Source: Rhyacichthys aspro
Taxonomy: Eukaryota; Chordata; Actinopteri; Gobiiformes; Rhyacichthyidae
Direction: 5' to 3'
DNA length: 64,000 nt
Assembly (NCBI GenBank): GCA_036850595.1
Contig: CM072158.1
Location: forward strand, 12,973,422-13,037,421
Part shown: in pieces, positions 1 to 14,200 of the stretch
How positions within the stretch are numbered: position 1 is the first letter of the stretch
How the letters are laid out: every line of letters begins with the position of its first letter
Program-made: the position numbers and the translations under genes
Notes under the pieces: model-generated
What the model was told of the DNA's origin: nothing
Database searches by the model: none
Seen by the model: only the letters and a program-made list of their open reading frames with translations

Positions 1-304
1 TCACTGGATGACACACTACTACGGCAGAGATCCAAGGCAAGTTCAACAACACCTAAACAAAAACAATCATGTTTTTGTGCAGTAAAGTATTCAACATTTT
101 ACAATGTTTACTCATAACCTAAACAGCATTATACTGTCTCGTGTAATGAAAAGAGAGTGCGATATACGTCACCATATACCAATCACCATACACATAGAAA
201 CCTTGAATACTGTAAATGTTCATAAAAAGAAAGGCAGAAAAAGGCAGAAAAGGTAGCTGACAGAATCTTTGATACTATCCATACTCACTTACAGACTTGC
301 TTTG

Positions 305-2079
305 GTTGTGAATACCACAAATATTTATTGAAATTCCAGAGGCAAACTTAAAACAAATGCATTTGAATATTCCAAATAATATGTACAGTGTGTGATAATC
401 CCTGCAATAGGATCAGTGGTAAAATGGTCATTCATGTATAGGCTGCAGCGTGTATTACGTAAGTGCGCCAGCAGCTTCCCCGTGGCGGGCCTCGTCTATA
501 GGACAATGTGTGCTCTGTGAACAGACAGACAGGCAGTGAGCCGCTATACGGCTGCACTGCACAGAAAGACAGACAGAATGCAGCGCTTTGACTGCATGGC
601 TCCTACTTATAACTGGGTATAGAATGCATTTTACCAGTTCTTCAAGCATGTAATTAAAAATCGCTTTTTCTGCAAGATGGAGCTGCTTCTGTCAGCAGTG
701 AGTATGAGTGCATATGAGTGCATGTGTCCCTAAGATGATCCACCGACTTGCAGTGCGTAAATCACTAATTAGCCTTGTGACCGCCGATTCTGCCCTAGTT
801 CTCCACTTCTGTGAGCAAGGGTACGCTGAGTTCAACAGGCTCAAGCCTTATGTCATTTAATTGCGCAAGCTTTCTTCCTTTAAATGTGGAATGATTCAGC
901 AATGCCTGGAGGTGCCAGGCATGACTTGTGGCACTCGAAAAGTACATATCACACTGGTTACATAAGCAAATTTGAGGTATTTAAAAATGTGGCTGGTGAT
1001 ACAAGGTCCTGATAAATAATGTACAACAGTAGGAAAGAAAAACAAAGTAACAATAGGCAGACACCAGTTGTACAGTGACCTTTGCTATCAGCATGACTCC
1101 CATACTGCATGTAAGCCCCCCGTAAGCACCAGACCTGACCCACTTTACAATAACAGAATGTGGGACACACATACACTCGCATTTCCACCTATTATATTGC
1201 TGGAAATATTTTTAGTCATGTGGAGGAGGTCAAGCACCAAGAACCTGTAAATGCAACAGGTGATGACAGGCTATGCCCAACACATCAAGGCTTTTAGATC
1301 AGTGGACAACAAGGGTCTGGTTCTTTAGAAAGGCGCCAAGGTGAAAAGGAAAAGCGGCAAGTGAGGAGAAGCAAAGGGAGTGCCAACAGGCCTCTGGAGT
1401 AATGCCAGGTATTGTGTAAGTGGTTTTACAGCAGGCAGGCACACCTTGGTTTGAAAGGTGTACAACACACATACACACCGTTGTGAAAATGCTCTCACCT
1501 TACAGCCTAACCTGCTGCTTCCACACCTGGCAGAGCAGTAAGGCCTTGTTCATAGAATATTACAGGTTAAAAAAATTTGTCTTTTGTGATCAGAACACAA
1601 GTAATTGAAATGACAGTCAATTAAACACTTCAGTGAGGCATAAAGACTTCCAAAGAGCTTTTATAGTGCAAGATGCAAATGGAAAAACACTGACATTTAC
1701 AAACTAGGTGCTTTGCAAGGGGATAAATTAAATAATTTGAGGGTTAGAGAATATTTAAAAAGGCACATTATGAAAATGTAGAAAAAAAGCCTTCGTGTTG
1801 CTCCCAGTTATATTAAAATGTATAAAAACTCATTTAATTTAGGGTTCTAAGGCTAAGAGAGATCATCAACACATGCCAGAAAAAAGTACAAAGTCCAAAA
1901 ACGGTAGAAATAATTTGCAGTCCTTGAAGTGTTATTAATATTCAGCGGGAATTAAAAGTCTGTTACAAATGCAAGGCCTTCTAAATGAAATGCTCCATGA
2001 GCCTGGAGTACAACCCCCAGTGGACTCAAAATGCTAAACTAATTGGCGCAAATGCGGTTAACTGTGTACATAATGTGTT
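305..2079 (-). other. trit1: probable trit1 3' UTR
   Basis: There is no coding signal on either strand. A minus-strand AATAAA at 324-329 is the best polyadenylation signal downstream of the stop, giving a 3' UTR of about 1.8 kb. The exact end is inferred; bases 1-300 beyond it show nothing I recognise. Confidence 0.5.
324..329 (-). terminator. trit1: polyadenylation signal, trit1 (candidate)
   Basis: AATAAA on the minus strand (TTTATT on plus) is the best canonical hexamer I found downstream of the trit1 stop codon. Confidence 0.45.
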
Positions 2080-2291
2080 TTAAGAGGTGACGGGAACTTG
2101 TGTGTGGGCTGCCCTGACGTCTGGGGAGGACTTGTGCGACAGCTCACTGCAGCCTGGGGCAACAGAGGAGTCCTCGGAGAGTCCCTGGCTCTCTTGACAT
2201 TCAGCATCAGGGCTCTGGGATTGGCCACTGGACTGCTCAGACTTCCTCCTCTTCTTCACATGATAGTGGTGCTTTTTGGACTTCAGGTGAG
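2080..2291 (-). CDS. trit1: trit1 coding exon 11 (terminal)
   Basis: Residues 411-480 and the TAA stop (2080-2082). AHLKSKKH supplies His 412 and His 418, closing the finger begun in exon 10. The rest is a hydrophilic Ser/Gln-rich tail with a basic KKRRK that may serve as a nuclear signal; as in other vertebrates this tail is poorly conserved. Confidence 0.94.
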
Positions 2292-5200
2292 CTGCAGAAG
2301 AAGATATATATAGCCTGAGTTTATTTTTATACAATATTTGGGGTGACTTTGCCTCAAAACAGCAACAGTTCTAGCAGTTCCACTGACTCGGTTTGTAAAG
2401 GAACTGGGACATTTCTGTTCAAACATTTGGAGGATCCCAGACAAAACCTGGACTAAACCAGACGATTAGATCTCAGAAGGTACTAGGCTAAACCAGCCCA
2501 TGTAATCCAAGACAGGATTAAGCTAGACTCCATGATGTTGGAATCAGGGTTACACTATCATGTCAGGTTTTCCATCACTTTTCCATTTTGAAAATTGATT
2601 TACAGTAGTCTTCGCTATAACACGGTTCACCTTTCGCGGCCTCGCTGTTTCGCAGATTTTTTTTCAGTGCAATTTTGCATGCTTTTTTTTTCTTACAGCG
2701 TATGAACGCGCATTGTGTTCTGCGTTCTGATTGGCTAGGGGAGAACTCGCGCATTGTGTTCTGCGTTCTGATTGGCTAAGACCATTGTCAATCAATCTCC
2801 TCCGTGCCGTGTCTACAGTACAGAATGCGTTTGGCCAAATTTACATAAATGTTCGATCGCTAGCAGTGTGACTCTGAAGTGCTGTATGTTTGCACGTTTT
2901 CTCCCCGACAAAACCCACAATGTTGACGAAACGTTCTGCGTACTGTTTTTTTTTTTTTTTTTGAGATCTTATCTTTGATCGTTCCAATAATTAATTTACA
3001 GTCACCTCCTAAGTTCTTACCTGAATTGCTTACATCTCTAAATATATGCAAAGGCCCAGCAAGGGAAGTGCTTACAATTTTTTTTTAAGTTTTTCTCCAG
3101 TTAAAGCATGAAAATGTGTGAGAATTATGTTATATGTTGAGACCTTGGTGTCCTTTTTCATATACATGGATGTATAAAGTGAATTAACAGGAAAATCATG
3201 GAAAAATTCTTTAGTAACTCAGAGATGACTGGTTTCTTGATAGCAGAGACATAAGATATGTTTTTAGCTATAATGATATAAAGCTATAGTGATTGGTGTA
3301 ATTAAATTCATTTTTAAAACTGAACAGTCTCACCTGTCCACTCCAGATCTCCAATAATGACTTTGTCACAAAGATCACAGGTGTGCCGGCTCCGCTTGTT
3401 CCTCAGCTCTGCCCGCTCCACTCTTATTGGTGCTACACTGGGCTCCTCACCCTAAATGATGAAAAATTACACATTCAATTAAAAAGTGTTTCATGTAATG
3501 AAAGCTGAAGCAAAGGATACACCCCTAAAACTATGGATTATTATAAGCGACAGGAAATAACAATGTTGGGAAACTAAATGCGAGCAGCACTGTGAAGATG
3601 AGAAGAGGAAATACGCTGTAGGAAAAAGCATGTGCCAGAAGGCCCCCACCTTACTGAGAGAGGCCAGTATCTGCAGTGCAGGGGTCAGCACAGTCTCCTC
3701 CCACCGCGACACATCAGTCACACCCAGTCCGTACACCGGTGGCACACTGTCACCTGGCCCTTCACAGAAAAAGAACACATTCTTTTACAACCAGTATGTT
3801 TGCAAGAGTGAATAATCCGCATCATTCGCTGATCCACATAAAAAACTACTCTTCACCTTATACCTGTGCTATTACACAATTAGAAAATAACAAAGTATAC
3901 ATCCAAACTAAATTCCATTACCCAGAACACTTATGAAGCTCAACAGCAGTGCTTTGTGTGGATGATTGTATGTATCGCACTGACTTAAACCTATACATAT
4001 CCGTCAAACATGTACATTTACAAGGACATTACAACTTGAAGGTCTTCAGTTATATTAAAATAAATGGATGGCACAGCAACTACTTAGCCTTACTTACAAT
4101 GACTGGAGATGCAGCAATCCCATTACATTTTTTATATAATGAATATCTAGTTAGTTTATAATGACTCTATAGAACAATTAAGTTGAAACTAATAAAAGAA
4201 TCAATGTAATAATAATATAATATCAACCATCTGCTGGAAGAGTAATGCTGCTACACTGGATTGAGCATTGGGTGGTAGATGCATAGAGCGCTAAGTGGGA
4301 AATATACCGGAGCAGTGATGTGCTAGAACCGCACCCCACAGCTCTGTCAACCTGCTGACTCACACTGGCTCGATAATGTCTCCCCACCTCCCCCTCTGTT
4401 GCCATCAGTCTTGCGTTGCCTTTCACTCAGCTCTCTCTCTCTCTCTCTCTCTGCCACCCTGGGTTTGTATTTTGCATCGGTCAGCAGTCTGCAGGCCAGG
4501 GCCCAGCACTGCACAGCTGCGTCGGCCTCTGCCCTCACTGCCTGTCCGTCTGTCGGACTCGGCGTCTGCATCGAGAACCGCTGTCCCGCACTGACACGCA
4601 AGTAAGCCACACCTTTGAGGGGTAAATGTGCTCGAGAAGAGGAGAAATGTTGCGCTTGTCATGGAAACTAAACCCATTAACCTTTAAGGCATGGTTTGCC
4701 AACTCAATTATGGCTTAATCTTTTTTCTCGTTGAATGAAGTATGACATAGGGACTGCAGACACCCTATAGATTGCTCATTACTTATTACACAATGGTACA
4801 GACTCAGATCTTTAGAACATCTGCTTGAGTAGTTACTAAAAACCAAAGAAACGAATTTAAGATATATTTTAAGAGACACTTTTTTTCTCTGTCTGCTTTT
4901 ATACAATTATGTCTCGCATTCAACTGAAATATAAACTAACTTTTGAGCTGTTGAGTTGCTGTACAGTCTGTACAGATTGATGCACATCATGTCCCGCTTT
5001 TATTGTATGATCATGATGACGAACAAGTGGATGCATTGGAAAGAAGAGGAATATGAATGCATGAAGTGAGCCACAGTATAGTAGCTCCAAAGGTGCACAT
5101 ACAGTTTTTGGTCGGTCTCTACCAAATGTGGTGCATAAAAGGAAAAGTAGTACACAAGCGAGATTAGAGTTCAACACAATGTATCTACGACCTAGAGCCA

Positions 5201-8200
5201 TTTAGACTAGTGCCTTTCATATCCACATGGGAAAAAAAATGTATGTAACAAGCAGATAGTAAATTTGAATAGTCTATTGTGATATTCAAGCTGCAATTCA
5301 AATAGCTCTTCACTCCTGACCTGTGTCTGACTTCTTGAGCTATTTGGCTTTGGCTGTGTAACAACAAATAAATCATAACGATTAAAGTGTTAATCAAAGC
5401 CTCAGGTTTCATTGGTGTGGTTACTGTGTGTGCTTGAATACTCCACAGGGGAAGTCTCTTTGTCTGTGGCACAATGGCAGGCAGGTGGTTGGCATACGTC
5501 AAACAGACAAACAGTCGATGTTTTAGGTGTTTCAATTCACCTCGACAGTCACTCTTCTGTCCACTTATCTTATCATCTTTCTGCTTAAGTTTGAGCTTGC
5601 CTCAACTGTCTCTTGTCGCTATCCACCTCCCACTGGGCAGAGTAGAGTGGCGAGGGAAGGCTGGCCACCAGATGTTGGATAGAATCCCCCGTATAGCAGT
5701 TTTACTACAGTGAAATCCAACTCTGCTAATCCACTCAAAGTGAATGAGGGCTGATAAGAGAGAGATGCTATAGGAACAATGGACAGGGAGGTCGGCACAA
5801 ACACACATTGAGCGTATGCGTTTCAGGCAGCACACAGGGGAGATCACTTTGCCAACGAGAAAAAAAAACATCTATCGCTGAGCAGCTGCTGGCCACTGTT
5901 GCGAGTGTGTGCGTTGAAACAGTAGTCCACCTGTTGCAACAAGCGGCGCAGGAGTCATCTGCTGCGTGCTCCTTGTGTTTGCTGAGTGAGCCAGTTTGTG
6001 TGTGTATGTGCGTGCTTCGCTATGAAAACTCTACTAAAAAAACCCCAGTGCCTGTCCCAGCTGTGCTAGTTTGGCTGTCATCCACACCGGTTCACCACAA
6101 CAGCTGCTTCCATTCATTTTTTGTCAGTGGGTCCTCTTTCACTTTTGGTCGGCTTGTTATCTTTGATTCCGTACAAAACTATAATGACAAATGTTTTGAT
6201 TGCACTGCAGAAGTTACTTGTAGGCCTGTTGAAAATGTTCCTGAAATCAAAAAGAAGAGAAGTAGCATTCCAAGGGATAAACTTTTGTGTTATGGAAATT
6301 ATATAATATGCAGTTGAACTCTCAGTACACCACTGTGTTAGACAGAGCCCTGCGGCCTTAAGCATGGTGGTTCTAAGCAAAATTTTACCATTTTAACCTG
6401 ATCTCTTTCAGTGTGTGTTGTTTAGGATGTTGTGTAATGTACTTTGTTCACTAGGCCTTTTTGTCCTTGAATCCTTAATTGAAGTATATAACACTCCGAA
6501 AAACTGACAGACATATTTACTACAAAGTTATACTCTATCCTGCCCTCTGCTATTATATCATATCCAAACATTTTGTATTCTATTTTATTATATTCTTTTA
6601 AACAATCTCATATGTGATTCTCGTCACTACTCTATCCCTGGGTTTTAAACCAAAATGCTGACATTTAAAAACAATTTGTAAATAGGTTCCAAACATAAGT
6701 AAAGTAAAAACATTTTAATGTTCCCTTAGTTGTTTACCTCACCAAAGTATCTCTATATTTTATAAAGAAAATAAAAGAGCCATGCCTTTAACAAACTCTC
6801 TGTGTCTCTAGTCTTTTCCTGTCACCCTGTAGTGAAGGTGACAGACAGTCTCTGTGGCGACATTAGCCTTTGTTTTGGCGCACTCCCTGCAGGACGAGCT
6901 CACTTTTCTATTTTTTTGTTTTGTTTTTGCGCCTCGCTTGCAAGGGCCAAGGGTGTAAACTTGCCTCACACCTGTTGGCTGTTCCGCTGGATCAGGTTAC
7001 GTTCACTCTCCATCCGGCCCCGCCGCCCATGAGCTCTCCTGTCTGCTTTAACGCTCCAGTCCCGTGGTCACTTTTGACTAAACAATACCTCCACCTCTGT
7101 TACTTAACACTCACAAGGCCTTGGTCAAACTACACCTGCGTATCCTGGTTACAAGTAGAGAGAGTGGGTGCAATCCTTTAGGGAATAAAACATGTCTGGG
7201 TCTGTTTGCATCTATGCTCACACTTCAAATGAATGTAACCTCGAAAAAAAATGTTCTTTATGAGCAATTCAATACACACATTTAGATACGCAAAGAGCTT
7301 CAGCTTTCAGACAGACTTGACAGGTAACACAAATTAAGCTTGATTTGATTTGAGCTATCTGACCTATGGCCCTTAAATCCCTGCAGCAACCAGACTTTAG
7401 TCAGTCGAAAAGTGCATATCCTGCTTGAAAGAATTCAGAAACAACAGCCATTATTGAAGTAATTGAGTATTCATAATGTGTTAATTGGCGATATCTCATT
7501 GCTAATGCAAGTCGCCTGAATTAAAAAGCCATTATGAGCCATTTAATTATGTTTTCAGGACAAGAGGTATTTTACAAAAGACTTGTGTGTTATTTGTAAT
7601 ACATTTTGTGAATAGATATTCCTAATTGTTGCCATTAAATCAACAAAGAGAACACTGAATGCCACCAAATGAATTCTAAAAGTCCAAAAATTCATATTAA
7701 TGGCTCTAATTTTAATAATATACTCACAATCTCTCATAATGGTATTTTAAAAGAAAAAACATTAGATTAGATGGAGCACAACTGTAGGAAGAAACTGATA
7801 GCTTATGTTTGTTTCTGACATAAAATCCTTTAAATTAATGAATGAACTGTTTCCTAAATATCACATGGTCAAGATATTTGTACATGAAGTTACTTTTTTG
7901 TCCTTTTCAATGGTGGCCTTTAATGCACGTAGTCTCCATCTATACATTTCTATTTACAGGCCAATAATGGTGTCACTTTCTGTCCCCGTTAACCTAATTC
8001 ATTGTCCCTGGTTGACTGTGTCATGTCTAATTCATGCTTGCCTTTGACCCACAAGTCTCTGTGTGCTTGGGTTGCTTCATGTAGCCCCTACTGACCCCGT
8101 TGCCCGAGTTTGAGTGGTCAGGGCAAATTCCCGGCAGCTCTGTAATGCTTCTAGAGATTAGCCCGCTCAGCTGAGGCCGCCTGGAATTTCTGTGTGTGTG

Positions 8201-11200
8201 TGTGTGTGTGTGTGATAGGCTCAGACACAAGGGAAAAAAAGAGGTCAGCAGTCACAGCAGGAGGGAGAACAAACATAGTAAGGTGAGGGCTGTAATACAA
8301 CTCAGACAAGTACTACTGAGATACCTGCTGTATACAGCCTATGGACTGAACTTAAACTACTTCCACTCGTTAATGAACTATGGTTTTCAGATACATTTTT
8401 TAAGTTATCTACGGAACTCAACTCAAATAAAACTGGAAAAACTGAAGTACAACTATACATTCATCTCAATCCCAACCTTATGACTGAACTATCTTATGGC
8501 CATACCTTAGGAACCTTTTCAACAAAAAGTTTAAGAAGCAAAAGCTTTATAAGACAGCATAAACGTATGTTTCCATGGTAACAGCAAAGTGTTTTACTGA
8601 TGCAGAATATAAAACAACTTTCAGAGTGTAATGTAAAATGTATAGTGTAATAGCTTTGCAAATGGTAGCTTGCCGTTATTGTGCTATTCCAAGCTGTGAC
8701 ATATAAAAAAGCACAATACCAACTGAAATATTCATGTCCTTTTTGCTTCCTTATACAAACCCTTGTGAAAAAAATAACTTTTGATAAAGTTTAATGCAGT
8801 GGTAATGAGTATAACATGACAAATCTCTAAATATCTATGCCATCTCAGACAGTGATGTGACATTTGGTGGAGTAAGGTTAGTTCATACAAAATGTTTGTA
8901 CAGGAAGTAAACCAGACTAAGCTCATCACTGTCTAGAAACATGGACTGCATCACTCAGATTACTGCACAGTAAACATGCCATATAGAGATATGCACATGT
9001 GACAGTGACCATATGGTGAGTTGTGGGCAGGCAGGCGCTCAAAAGGAGGCGTATTAAGTTTTGGGTCTGGTGTGGCCTAAGCCACTTGGGCCTAAAAGGA
9101 TTAGAAGGCTGGGTTACTGCAGGGCATGCTGCTGGTAGACAGCTACATTTAGAAGCCTACTCCACAGGGTTTAAAGCTGTCTGTGAAAGTCACTGCCTTT
9201 GAGTTTTTTTTGTTTTACAAGTGACTCAAGTTTACTAATTACTGTTTGTTATCCTCTCAAGCAACACATTTGAAAAACTGCATCCATCTCAGCTACAGGT
9301 GACAAGAAACTGCGTCAAATCCTATTCTGTTTTGGTTCAGACCTTTGTGCAATAAATAAATACCTTTAAATACCGATTTAGCCTCACAAAGCATTTTGTC
9401 TATACAATTACAAATGAACCAGAGGGTTGGTTTAAACTACTGTGGCTGATGGGTTTATTGTGCTTCTGATGATGCATTCAGTGGTGCATCACTATGATTT
9501 GTGTACATCTTTCTCTTTGGGAACAATTGTGTACACACACTGTAAATGGATGAAGCATACTTACGTTTAAGGAAGCGGTTACGGACCCATTTATTCTGTT
9601 TGCGAGCATAGCGCCTTGTAGCAATCTTTAAAGCCTCTATACCTGTACAAGGGTAAAAAAGATTGCTGAAGATAAAGACTCTATCTTTCCACCATCCAAT
9701 ACTCATCTGTGACTTTGACTAAGGCTGATTCTCAGACCTTTGTTGCGCAGCATGTCTTTTTCCTGCTGGCTGCAGCTCTCTGGAGCGGTCAGGTAGTCAT
9801 GGAACTCCTTAAAGCCAATGGACTGGAAAATCCCATGTTGATAGTCCTGACTGAGAGCAGAGCAAAGGAAAAAGAGAAGAGAGGTTTTTTTTTTCTACTT
9901 TCCATCTCGTTCAGTTTGCCATTTCTTTGACGCGGTGTTGAATCATTTCACCTTCTCCTCTATCTACCTTTTCTCAGAAGAAAAGGTGACTATATGCAAG
10001 GCCCTTTGGGGACAGTGACAGAATGACATTTAAGGGGCCCACAGATTCTGGAAATGTATATGGACTATAGTCACACAATTAAGTGTTATACTGTGTATAA
10101 ACCTGTTTCTGCTCCTGAGAACTCTAGAGAACATGAACATGGAAAGAGATCTCACTTTCCCAATGCTAAAACAGTGTTTTGTCTGCTTATTTCAGCTTTA
10201 CAAACAAAGTTGATTACACTCTGACACATCTTCATATTGCGAAGATGAATGTTCGCGTCTGCTTTATTGTCTCTAGAGGGTAAAAGGCAATCACTTCATT
10301 TGGTCTGATAATAAAGCCTTTTTCATCTACACTAGAAACAACAGGGGAAAATGACAGAAATAAATCTGGCTAAATTCGAGAGACTGAAATTTGAGAACAG
10401 CCACAGAGCACAGGAAATGTAGAGTCAATGCAGAGAGCGAAGACAGAGCTTTGACCTTGATGTCTAGCCACAGCAGCCTGGGATGGAGACATAAGGCTGC
10501 AGACGAGACAGACACACTGAGGGAGATGGGGGGGTGGTTAGTGATCAGATTGCTTAGTGGGAAATAGTGGCAGAGATGGAGAATGAAGATGAGGAGGAGG
10601 AGGCTGAGCTCTGTAGGGGGATGGCAAAAAGGAGGAAACTGGCAGCTTTCTGAGCAGTACTTCATCAAATGCACCAACTTCCAAGACACTGTAGGACTGG
10701 AACTTAAAAAAATCCATATCCTACTATATCACCATCCAACGTGATCTACCTCACGTAGCTCATAAAAACATGACTGATAAGTGCATTTGGTTATGTAAAA
10801 ATGTTGCATAAATATATAAAGACGACGGATTGGCACATGCTTCTCAACCTTCTTCTCAACTTCGAATCAGACGGTTGGTGTGACTGTTAATTCCACACAC
10901 TTCTCACTTGTATTAGACATCAGCGCACAAGTTTTAGAATTACTACACCAGAAATTGACTTAAAATGTACCTTTTTTTTTTTTGTTACATTTTTGTCAAC
11001 ATTTTTGGAGTTATATATGACAATTGACAATAACATAGGAGTGTGTATAATTAAAGAAATGCATAGTTATATCAAAGACTAGTGTACATTTTTTAACATT
11101 GGCATATTTGTGCATAGTGAAAATGTTTACGTTGTTTTGTTGTTACAGAGTAAAAGTTGAGTTGGAGACTGTCTAGTTTTTCTAAAAATTGCATTCTGGA

Positions 11201-14200
11201 ATCAGACAGTGACATTAACAGCCTGTCTGAGGATCCATATCACTAGACAACAATGGAAATGTCAGCCATACACTGATGTACTGTCTGTGTACTGACTCTG
11301 TAACACAATTACCAAATCAATCTCTAACAGGGCAACTTGTTCCAGACAACAATGTATATTGAGTAGAGGGAGACATTCCTGAAGAGGAGGTAATAATCAC
11401 CAGTCAGGAGGCTCCCCAGGTACTGCTTACGTGGTATGGATGTGGTTTATCAGCATTCTTAATTACTGAACACTCATTAGAAATATGTCTCCCTTTTGAA
11501 CCAAGGCCACAACACTGTAGGCTTTGTCTAAATCCACCTCCAAAAACTAAAGAGAACAGACTGACCTGTCCCAGCAGAGAAAAGGAATAAATAACCGACA
11601 GTTGCTTGGCTGGGCTCCCTTAATGTTAATGGCCTAGTTAGTTAGACAAAGAGGGGAGTAATGCTGAGTATAGACGGCATGTCTGCATCATTACTTTAGA
11701 TAGTGGACAAGAAAGTAATCTCTAGATGTTACTTTATGTTAAAACCTTTGCCAAACTTAGTAAGAGAGAACATGTCCACAATAAGGTTAAATAAAGGATG
11801 GTGTGCATTGTACATCAATGAAATGAAGCAGTGTAACATTTCTCAGACCTCTGCAGGAGCCGTAATTAACATTAACACATTACACATTAACTTTAACACA
11901 GGGTAAAATTGCAGTTCAGTTATAACGTGTATTCCAAATGTGTTATCAGATAAGATTTGTGTTATTAACTTCTCAAAAGTTAATTTAAAACTATGCAATT
12001 TGTCTGATATAGTTTTAGTATAGTTGTTTGGGGGGTTAAATTTAGTCACAACAAACCAATTCAATTTCAACTGAAATAGATCAAATGTTGAAATAATTCT
12101 CGTTTACTACCTTTCATCCTGGACTTTCTTTTGATTGTAGCGAACATGGAAGTCTTTGAGCTCATTTATCAGTCCTGCAGCCAACATCTCATCTACCCGG
12201 GCGTCTAACCGCTTGTCCAGAGCTGAAGCCAGAAACATCTTAGAAGTTATTACATGTTGCATTAATTGTCATGGTGTTTTATGTATAGAAACTTTCTTTA
12301 CCATCCATTTCATAATGCAGCCAGAAGATGCAGGGGTCCGGGTATCTCAGAGGACCACCCAGACCTCCGCCACCATTCTGCCCTCTCTGCTCCTCAAGCC
12401 ACACACTGTGGGGAATGCCAGTCTCCTGATGGACCTGCAGACTCCTGGATAAAAGGCAGGCAGTGAAGCTGAAGTGGGTTGTTCTCATTTCACTAACACT
12501 GTATTTGTTTGGCAGAAATAAAACCCTGCAGAGTGTACTTTGTGTTGTTCATTTAAGAATTTCAGAAATCATCTTGACATTCTGTGTCAATAAAATGCTA
12601 AAGAGCTCAAAATGAACCCCGGTCAAAATAGTGCTGCAACATATTAGTAATGTTAAATGTGATTAAATAATTACACAACCAGCACCAACTAGTGAATAAT
12701 CAGTTCTGATTAGCACAATCACATGGCACTCACTCTACCTCTCAGTTTACTCGGTCTGTATTGAAGCTCAGCTAAACAAACTTTTAAAACATTGATTTTT
12801 AAATCCAAGCCAGCCTTTTAAGCATGCTTGGCTGCACTCTGAGGTTATGGAGAAAAGATGATTCCTGTCATCTTCTGTCACGCAGAAGAACAGGGTAACC
12901 TAACCTGCTCACTCAAAGGAGTGCTACTCATCGGCTCAATGAATGTGTCTGAGTGATAGTAAACTGTCAGTATGAGACAAAGCATAACTGATAATTTGAT
13001 CTCTGAGTTAACGCAAAAATGTTGCCAAGCTTTTCGCAAATATTTTTTTTCAAGTGCCACTTAATGAGTTTTTGGGGATTCACCTTTTTCTGTACTTGAA
13101 AAGATCATGGTGAGTGAGGTGTTAACAGAATGGCTTGATCAAACGAGACATTACCAGCTGTATCACCTGGCAATCTTGCGTTTGTCGTTAGGGTGCAACA
13201 TGGCGGCCATTTTGGGGTCTACTTCCATCAGTTGTTTATGTAACTCAGCTCCTCCCAGCTTCTCTAACTCCAGTTTCCTGTTGGGAGCCTCGTCTCCACC
13301 GTCACCTGAGTCTTCGTTGTCGTGCTGGGCGGGATATTTGATAATAACTTTGAGAAAGGAACAAGGAAACCTCCTAATGCCCATTAAGCTGCTGGGTCCT
13401 TCTGACTCACCCCTGTATCCAGCAGGACTCTCCACAGCAGAGACTCGATATAATAGTTTGTCCCTCCCACCACGATGGGCAGCTTGTTCCTTTTGTGCAT
13501 ATCCTCTATGTTGAAACATGTGTTAAGAAAAAAGTGATCTCAGTCTATCAGTTGTTACCTCGCATATGCAGGTTGTCAAAAAAGTTTTGTACATTTAGCA
13601 CAGTGAGTTGAAGTGAGTTGCAAGAGAAGGATTCAAATTCAAATAAGGTGTAGCCATGGCAAAAAAAAAAAAGGCATATTACTTCAATTTGCCTTTTTTT
13701 TTCCCTTTTCATCAGGGGGATTTTTATGGCTGCATTATGGACATGTTTTATTTTGCTATAAATCAAAGCCACAATGTGTAAATTTAGACTTCTGTGCTTC
13801 AAATACACAATTCCCATAAGCAGCTCAGTTGCAGTTCTTTCACTTTCTCCCCTATCCATCTACCCGGCCACCGTCTCTTTTCAGGGATAATTAAATAAAC
13901 ACTTGAACAAGATCAAGGCCATAATTTCCCACTCACACTCTGTCTCTAACCAGATGCACAGACAAAACAGTGGCTGCTGCATCGCTGTGTTTGCATCAGG
14001 GAAGGTGAGGGAGATTGGAAAAAGTGAGGACGTCCAACAAAAGGGAAAAAGCGAAGACGGAGAAGAGCACAACTGAGAGCGGCTGCCTACAGAGGAGGGA
14101 GTTCATGGGAACAGCGCGCTGAGTGAGCGATTGATAGCTGATGATGCGTCATTAGGTCCGTCACTTGCGTCTTTGAGCTTCTCAAGCTTGTCGCTCTCCT

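Larger units (their letters stand above)
3760..9564 (-). other. trit1: trit1 intron 8 (5.8 kb)
   Basis: No additional gene can be supported here. It holds a (CT)n tract at 4431-4452, a (TG)n tract at 8191-8214, an RFX-like site at 8569-8582 and several chance ORFs, the longest being 169 codons at 5808-6317 with no recognisable domain. Confidence 0.6.

Noticed and set aside
5808..6317. 169-codon plus-strand ORF, the longest unexplained frame
   Set aside because: Low-complexity Cys/Val/Ser composition, no domain, no splice or promoter context, intronic to trit1; about what chance yields in 64 kb.
13107..13514. 135-codon plus-strand ORF
   Set aside because: It is the antisense shadow of trit1 exons 3 and 4.
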